A stretch of 64,000 nt of DNA from Lepidodermella squamata (lineage: Eukaryota > Gastrotricha): contig JBLDXI010000015.1 of NCBI GenBank assembly GCA_047495785.1, forward strand, positions 2,170,001 to 2,234,000. The letters run 5' to 3'. Numbering within the stretch: position 1 is the first letter of the stretch; each line of letters opens with the position of its first letter. Shown here piece after piece: positions 56,867 to 64,000 of this stretch. The translations under genes were made by a program, and so were the position numbers. The notes beneath the pieces were generated by a model. It did no database searches. It saw nothing but the letters and a program-made list of their open reading frames with translations, and had not been told where the DNA came from.

Positions 56867-59800
56867 TCAGTCAGTTGTGTAAACATGGCGAACGCTGCGC
56901 TGAAGGGTTTGCTTGTCAAACATATCCGGGTATTTACGGCATGTTTCGTCGACTTTCTTCTCCAGCTTTTCCATCAACGTCATCATGCGATTCGTGAATC
57001 GCTCGATTTCATTCTCATGAATGGCTGAATTTCAAATTTGAAGAATAAAAATGGCAATAAATGAGCACCATACCCTGCTCGGTGTACAGAAATCGCTTAT
57101 CCACGGAAAGTGCTGGAGGTCGGCGTTCGACCATGCCAAGTATTTTCTTCAGCTTCACGAACATAAACTCGAAAACAGCCTGCTCTTGTTTAAGCAGATG
57201 GCTGTCCATGCTCGCTTCTTCATAAGCGAATACAATGAATGCAATCAGGAAATTGGTCAGAATTATAGAAACAACGAGCGAGAAGATAGTGAAGAAAATT
57301 GGTCCCATAAGTGGGAAAATCAATCGAAGAGTTTTGTAGTCGAAAACACCGAGTTGCGTTGCGAAAAGGGTCTCCAGAGTAGAAACGAACGACGTATAAC
57401 CGTCTATATGACTGTTGAAAACTAAGAAGCCCCATTGCGCGAACGCCAAGAAAACGATAGCGAAAACTAGAGTGAAGTTGAGTAAAACCTCCTTGGCGTT
57501 CTTCAGCGTTTGCATCATGATCATGATGTGGAGATTGAATCGTAGCAGTCGGATGAAACGAAGCGTTCCAACTGCAACAATAAATGCGGCAAAGGCTGAT
57601 ACTACGAAGTCGTATACTACGATGAGGTCCAGATTCGTGTAAGTTGTAGTTCGCGTCCTGAAACGGCCAGACATAAGCTTGAAGGCAGCATAGCGGGCTC
57701 CGAACATTCCAGCCCAGAGAATGCACGAGAGAAGGTGGAAAAAGTCAAGAACACACCAGAAATTTGTCCAGTAGGCCTTCACGCCTGTTCGCATTTTCAA
57801 GCACTCACGGACAAACAGCAGAAATATCACCAAGAGGCACAAAACTTGAATAGCCAAGCTTAGCTTTTCTCCTTGGGTATCATACGATTGAACCCTATGG
57901 AAAATAAAAAGCTGATCAAGAATAATGCCGACTTTAACGACTTACTTGAGAATATAGCAGTAAGGTCTTGCTAGAATTCCACCGGTCTCCGGAAACTCGA
58001 AGATGTTCTGCGAAACTGAGAACAAGCTCCTGGCAGGGTTGAATAGGTTGAACTCGATGAAGAGAGCTCTGGTTCTATCGTCAAGCCACTTGTTGATGAA
58101 AAGGTCGTTTAAAACACTTCGAGCCTCGTCGAGGTCCTTGGGGAGATCAACAACGTAGCCGCCGCCATCGTATAATGCTAGATTTCCAGATGTTGGAGTG
58201 GTACCTGTTTTCAAGGTTGACATGTATGTCCAACCCAGTGCACCTGTCGCTTTCGGAAAAGGGGTTGTGGTCGTAGTGAAAACTCTAGCCCTTGTTGTTG
58301 CATTCATTTGCGAAGGATTGTGGGTTGTTGAAATGCCATCCGAAGCTTTGATGGCTGGTGTCCATCCGACGCTGAAATTCCGCGTCTCCTGATTGAGAAG
58401 CGAGAACGCAGAAGAACACGGTGTGCCAGTCCTCCTGAATGCTTTATGCACCCGGCAACCGTCTGTTCCGACTCGAAGTTGCCTCAGACGAACGGTTCCC
58501 GCCAAGTATATTGCCTTATCTTGGGTGAAAGATCCTGGCTGGTCGTCATCGGCCCCGTTGTACCATTGCCTATCGATTAAGGCTGGTAACAATGTATTGT
58601 TCAGGTAGACCCATATTTGCTCGTCCCGGATTACATCAGTGATTTTTACTGCTTTTCCCGGGCTGTCTGCATATACCCCAGCGAATAGCAGGAGACGGGA
58701 AGATTGTTGCATCTCCCACGTCCATGGATCGACGTTGTTATAAGCCACAAACATGACCATGTAAAGGAAGAAAATGTAAGATCCAATCTCTCGAATTACG
58801 CGCCAGAGTGCCTTTTCTTTCATCCGATTTTCCCGAGCAATTTTCAACTCTTCAGGGTCGGGAGGTAGGAAAATGAAGTCTTGGCTTTTCTTCTGGCGCT
58901 CTTCACGTATTTTTTCTACATCCTCAGCTGATCTACCCACAGGGCGAACGTACTGCTCGTCATCTTTCAATTTCATCATTTCATCGATATCGTCATCTTT
59001 GGCTGGGTTCTTGATAACCAGCGCATAGAAAAGGACCATAATGACTATTTTGATTGGTTGCATAAATAGGATATCTGTGAATAAAGAAACGACCATAGCC
59101 GCCAACCACTCTGTCGCCTTTTCTGGTCCTAGCGCGCCACCATACTCGACAATAGCCCAGAATGCCACCCCGCATGTAGCCGCGGCGAGACAGTAAGCAA
59201 CTATAGTACACCACCAAGGGAGTGTGAATGGTTTCTTGACTTCTTTTTTGATGGGCTTCTTCCGGGACAGTGTTTTGCTAGACTTTGATGAAATACTGGA
59301 AATTCTATTTCTAGAAGCCTCTGTTTCAGCTCTTTCTTTTATAGCTTCGACTTTTTTCTCACTCTTGGATTTTCGGCGTTCGCTCATCCGGAACAACTGG
59401 ACGATTAACAAGTTGACCGGCGTGACAATCAGGGCGGATATTATGCTCATCATTAGCTTGTCAGTAGTCATAGAAATAGGACCTAGACTCAGCCTAATCG
59501 CATCGGGTCGATCTCTTGATATGCCGAAAAACATAATATTGGCCAGCATTGTGCAGTACAGGATGGATAGGCAGCATGTTAGACGCTGAGTTCTTGTGAA
59601 CTGAGATCTCGGAGGCCGGCTAAAGACTGAAATCCATAGGTGGCCATCAGTCAACTTGCGCTGCGACCTGGTAACAAACATGTGTTCGAAACCAGCTAGT
59701 AGCGTTTTATCTGCGACTGTAACCGCCCTATCGACAAAGCCATCGTCTTCATCCACGGCTAACCATCGGTCACAAACAAAGTAGAACTGTTGGTTGCGCT

Positions 59801-62800
59801 GCAGGTCGTTAACCATCATCCGGGCGAAAAACCAGCCAGGTGACTTGCCGGAATTATCGTGCCAGATTCTTAGCGTGGATAGTTTGCCCAGCGATCTCGG
59901 AACGGTCATCAAAAAGGCATCCATTGCTCCTCGCTCGAAAACCGGCCGCTCAGTGTCGTCGAAAAGGCGAATCTTAGTCTCATCTTCATCCCCAGTCAAG
60001 ACAAAGGAGACATTAGCTGTGGTTCCGGAGCCCTTCCTTTGACCGGTCCACACAGTAATTTCATAGGCATACTTATCTCGTGGTTCATTGTCAAGCAGTG
60101 GCAGGGTTCCCCATTTTCTCTCGTCATCCCTATCTTTCTTCCGTGCCCAAATCAGAACAGTGAAATAGACCGCGAAGAGGCATATGCCAAACGCAAAACA
60201 TATGGGATTTTGGTCCAGCTTTGTGAATGCTGAATCACTCGGGTTGAAAGTGTTAATGGGCATGTCGAAGTTGGAGCCGAAAGAAGTCAAGTGGTTGCAG
60301 AAGCATTGTGTCAAACTCGGATTCCCGCCGGCAGTTGTCAAGGGGCCTACAGAGCAGCCAGAGGTTGACCAATCGTTCTTTTCTGGATCCCAAAAGATGC
60401 AACTCGCTGTGTATGAGTAAAGCCGAATCAGCGCAGTCGCCGATTTGTCCATTAGGCTTGTCAGGGTTCGGTTGATTATGATGGTTTCCGTTAGTGATGT
60501 TCCGTATTCTGAAAATAACAATAAATTATATTCTTCTTATCCTATCAAATGCAGGTACCTTGATAGAGCTGTTTCAGTAAAACTCGCAGTTCTTTCATCG
60601 GAACTGCCCGAATCCCAGCGAACAAAGTTGCCGAGGAATTCCTGAGATGACTGGTTAAAAAAACTAAGATAAATTAGATGATGACTTACGTAATGTTCAT
60701 TAAGCGATTTCCGAAGAAACACATGTTGGAGGACAAGGCCTGATTCTTCTTGCAGTTCTTACTCGAACCTCCAATTGTGGGAGGAGGTGACGTAGTGGCC
60801 GACTCAACAGCATCCGGATCTGGCGTCGTGGTCTTGAATCGTACGTTAGTCCGCTTCGTGGGGATGGGTTTGATAGTAGTGGCATTATTCACAGCCACCA
60901 CCGCCGGCTTTTTAGTTGTGGTGGTCGAAGTTGTAGGAGCAGGGGCGCTTTTTGCGATTGCACTCAACTCCTCTTCAATCCTCTGTCGGGGTAGAATGCA
61001 TCCTAAATTCGTTTCTGATGAGTCCTTTGGGTAGACGCCGTAGCGATTTAGGAACACAAAAATAGCCACTTCATCTTGAGTCGGATTGATGTCAACTAGT
61101 CTCATCTTGCGACCTCCAACTTGAAGGGTAACGTTCGCAAAAGGATTCTTGCAACTAGGGTCAATCGTGATGTTACACTCAGCTCGGGAGGCTAGCTCAG
61201 TCTGAGAAAGATCATACACTTGTTCAACGTTAATGAAGACAGCTGAATCTTTCGTGGCCATCATCTTTATTGGACGCATAGCTGGGGCCATTTTTCGATC
61301 TTGAACGGCTGTAATCAAAACTTCTGGCTGCTTGACGTTCTTTGACTCGACCATCACTTCGATGTCCCGTTTCAGGTTCTTAACAATAACCTCTACCCCA
61401 TTTTCATCGACCATCGTCAACGATTGGACCCAAGAGTTGAGATTTACGGCATTTTGTTGCAGTGAAGCGTAAGTGTTTCCTGTATTCATGGAGGCTTTGA
61501 TGTTGATCTTAATGCTGTTGACCAACTCCGTATTATTAGGGCTCTCTCCCAAGGCCACTATTCCAGGATTAACAGTTGGGCCGAAAGTCTCACCAGCGTC
61601 GCCAAGTTTGAAAGAGCCGCAGTCATCATCGGCTCCGCTCGACAGCGTGGCTAAGAATTAAAACAACAAAAATTCAGGTATGAGATTTCTTTCTTTACTA
61701 CCATTATTGAGGTTGCCGATGAAATTTGACGAAAGCCTCATTTTACTGGTACTTCCACCGATAACCGATGGCGTCTCTTGGACGCCTTTCCGCGACAAGA
61801 CCAGAGTCATTATTCTCTAAAATGCACAAATGATAATGAAGTTTTAACGGGAAAAGTACAACCTCTTGCAGATCAAGGAATTCGATGATCATTTCAGTAT
61901 TTTCCGGCGACTGCTTCGATTTGTCGACCGTTGAGTCAGGAAAGGCAGAAGTTGTCGTTCTGAGCGGATTTTCAATCTGCTCGTATCCAGCCGCGAAATC
62001 CATGAGCTCTGAGAACATGCCGAATGCATTCACACAAGCACTAGAAGCTGCGTCCATATCGTTAGGGTCGATCGAATCGTCTGCGGACAGTTGCTCCAGT
62101 ACCTTAACAGCAGGTTCGAAAGCAGCAAGTATTGCTTGCTGAAACCAATCACAAAGTATTTGAAAATTCGAGTATTAGAAATACTCACTCTGAAAACGAT
62201 TGAAACTGCCTGTTCACGAACACTTTGCAACAATCCCAGGAGCGAGCAGTAGCTTTTTGCCGAGTTCGCGCTCTTGTTCGAAGCTCCAACTGTTTTAATC
62301 CATTCAGCGATTGATCGGCGCATCTAACAAAATTCAGTGATGGGGCAAATAACATCTCTTAAATGTAGGAACCTCTCGAAGTGATGAAATCTCATATTGG
62401 TACCGCTGGAAGTCTTTGTCGATGTACTGTTTTTCTTCTTCACGAATAGAATCACTAACAGACTGGTTATCTGAAATAAAAATGATTTAATGGCCACGTA
62501 AAAGGTCTGCCAGCATCTCCATACTTATCAAATCCCAATCTCCAGTATATGGTTCTTGTAGATCGAAGCCATTTATAGCGATAACCATCGGAATCAAGTT
62601 AGACACAAGCAGGTCTGGGCTCAGTTTAGTTGCATATCCAGCAATTGTTTCGACTTGAGCCTCAAGTACCGGTAAGTCACGAACTGGTAAGATTTTCAAG
62701 CCTGAAAAATCGATATAGGCAACCGCATCCACACTATCATAGCAGTAAGTTCGGATGATCAGGGAATAATTTTGCGATTCCAGCCCTGACGGAAGGACTG

Positions 62801-64000
62801 TTTGATTCAAGAAGGCTGTAGTTTGAGGCACTGGTGTCAAATAAATTGGGTCGCAAGTCGGGCATTGATACGCCACAAATGTGAACTTTTTCAGAACCAA
62901 GTCTTCTTGATCGCTGAAACCACTGCACCTGATATCAAAATTAGTTGTCAGGGCATAACCTTCTTTTGGAGAAACGCGACAAGATGCCGCAGTAGCATTC
63001 GGTGGACTGTCGATATACATCACTGCCATCGATCGACCAACCCTAGTGCCGCCAGACATTTTGGCCTCTGATACAACGACAAATGCCCGCCGATATTGCT
63101 TCGGCCCGAAGGCGTTAGGGTCGAAGGTTATGTCCGGCCCCGATTTTCCGGTCGATGTCAAAAGGGTCCAATTTGCCAATGTTTCAAGCGAAGCTGCGTC
63201 TCTATCTTCGTCGTAGAAAGATGAAGCAATGAACTCCAAATAGAAGACCTCGGGCGCACCATCAGGGATAGGAATAAACAACCAATTATAGCGGTATATT
63301 CTACCAATAATTTTGTTGTCTATGGTTCGCCGAAATGCCATCCTAGCCGCCGGATTCATCAAACAGCCAACGCGATAATTTGTCCCGCAATTCGCGAGAG
63401 GAATTACACCACCAGAAGGCGGTTCTCCTTTCTCAAGTCGAACGCTTTGAACAGCATAGCTCATTCTTTTCGTTAATCGATCGAAAACAATTGCGAGCAT
63501 GTTGAAGGTTTCGTTTTCAAACATATATGACGTAGTTAAAGCAACAGTTCCATCTGCCTTTGTGTAGTAAGCAGTTATGTTGTAGGTCTTCGGCTTGCCG
63601 TCTTCATCCTTGAATGTCAACGAACGAATAAAACGCGGCAGGTTTATTGATGGGGCCAGTTCTTTCACAGGATACGGGAAACTCGGATCGTCCTTCGAAT
63701 GCCAGCCCTGATAAAAACAACCGGGTAAGTTCTTTCCCATTTTCTCCTCTTCGGCATCCTTTGCGGGACATGCAGTTGGCTTCCATTGTTGAGGATTATT
63801 GACAAAGCTGTCCGCCTGAGCATAAGTCTGAAATTGCGGCCAATTGCCTTCACAGGACCTCTTGCAGTAGAGATGAACCTCGAGCGGTGTGCTCAGTTCG
63901 TCAGGATCATAACTGTTCTTGCGAGCATTTACCAAATGAATTTGACCGGACCCGAAAATTCCATCAACATATGGCGGCATAGGGTTGAACTTTGCCACCA
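56867..64000 (-). CDS. Polycystin-1-like receptor/channel, copy 2 (5' part beyond window)
   Basis: The same exon series as copy 1 recurs 26.0 kb away: 57024-56867, 57894-57074, 60508-57946, 60641-60559, 61650-60690, 61816-61702, 62138-61863, 62323-62189, a short exon near 62470-62370, and a long REJ exon from 62525 that runs off the right edge. It includes the same REJ region, Thr-rich stalk, GPS (C-N-H-L-T-S-F-G), PLAT, TOP and channel, with the same L-G-V pore. Protein sequence differs from copy 1 at only a few positions per hundred, while most introns have diverged strongly. One exon end (near 62372) lacks the donor seen in copy 1. The stop TGA is at 56869-56867. Whether the N-terminal lectin/LamG half exists lies outside the window. 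Confidence 0.88.

Overview
ORGANISM. This is nuclear DNA of a small-genome animal. Its genes carry GT-AG introns that are mostly 44-60 nt long, and encode animal-type multidomain proteins: a polycystin-1-like receptor/channel with C-type lectin, F5/8C, PKD, REJ, GPS and PLAT modules, a class C GPCR and a secreted trypsin. It also has a eukaryotic tRNA cluster. Several genes have a pyrimidine-rich AG acceptor a few nt before the ATG, twice just after the AATAAA of the gene upstream. This resembles spliced-leader trans-splicing, known in nematodes, flatworms, rotifers, tunicates and others. I cannot name the phylum. LAYOUT. 1-1.7 kb: no gene seen. 1.9-15.4 kb: six plus-strand genes (called A-F here) for coiled-coil proteins. 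Five of them (B-F) share an N-terminal ~45-residue module with an L-G-F core, followed by a coiled coil and a divergent low-complexity or basic tail on a second exon. I do not recognise this family, and it is the best candidate for something undescribed. A possible 40-residue gene lies at 4.4-4.7 kb. 16.0-17.2 kb: a minus-strand gene for a secreted, Glu-rich acidic protein. 18.6-21.7 kb: ten tRNA genes (Val x2, Ala, Glu, Met x2, Thr x2, Arg, Phe) around a ~1 kb inverted-repeat element. 22.2-26.4 kb: a STAND protein with a TIR/SEFIR-like N-terminus, two consecutive NB-ARC modules and about 15 ankyrin repeats with an unusual W-P signature. 26.8-29.2 kb: an intronless class C GPCR. 29.7-30.6 kb: a trypsin with a GATA-rich upstream region. 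30.9-56.0 kb (minus): a giant polycystin-1-like gene that I traced through consecutive splice junctions back to its signal peptide. 56.9-64.0 kb (minus): the 3' part of a second, closely similar copy, 26.0 kb away, cut by the window edge. HOW THEY RELATE. The A-F cluster looks like a lineage-specific tandem expansion, possibly partly polycistronic and possibly nuclear or RNA-associated (SR-like, Q/N-rich and Lys/Arg-rich tails). The right half is rich in recognition proteins: a lectin/discoidin polycystin array, a STAND sensor, a class C GPCR and a protease. That would suit sensory, gamete-recognition or immune roles, but this is inference from gene content only. Splice sites were read by eye from phase and domain continuity, not from transcripts.
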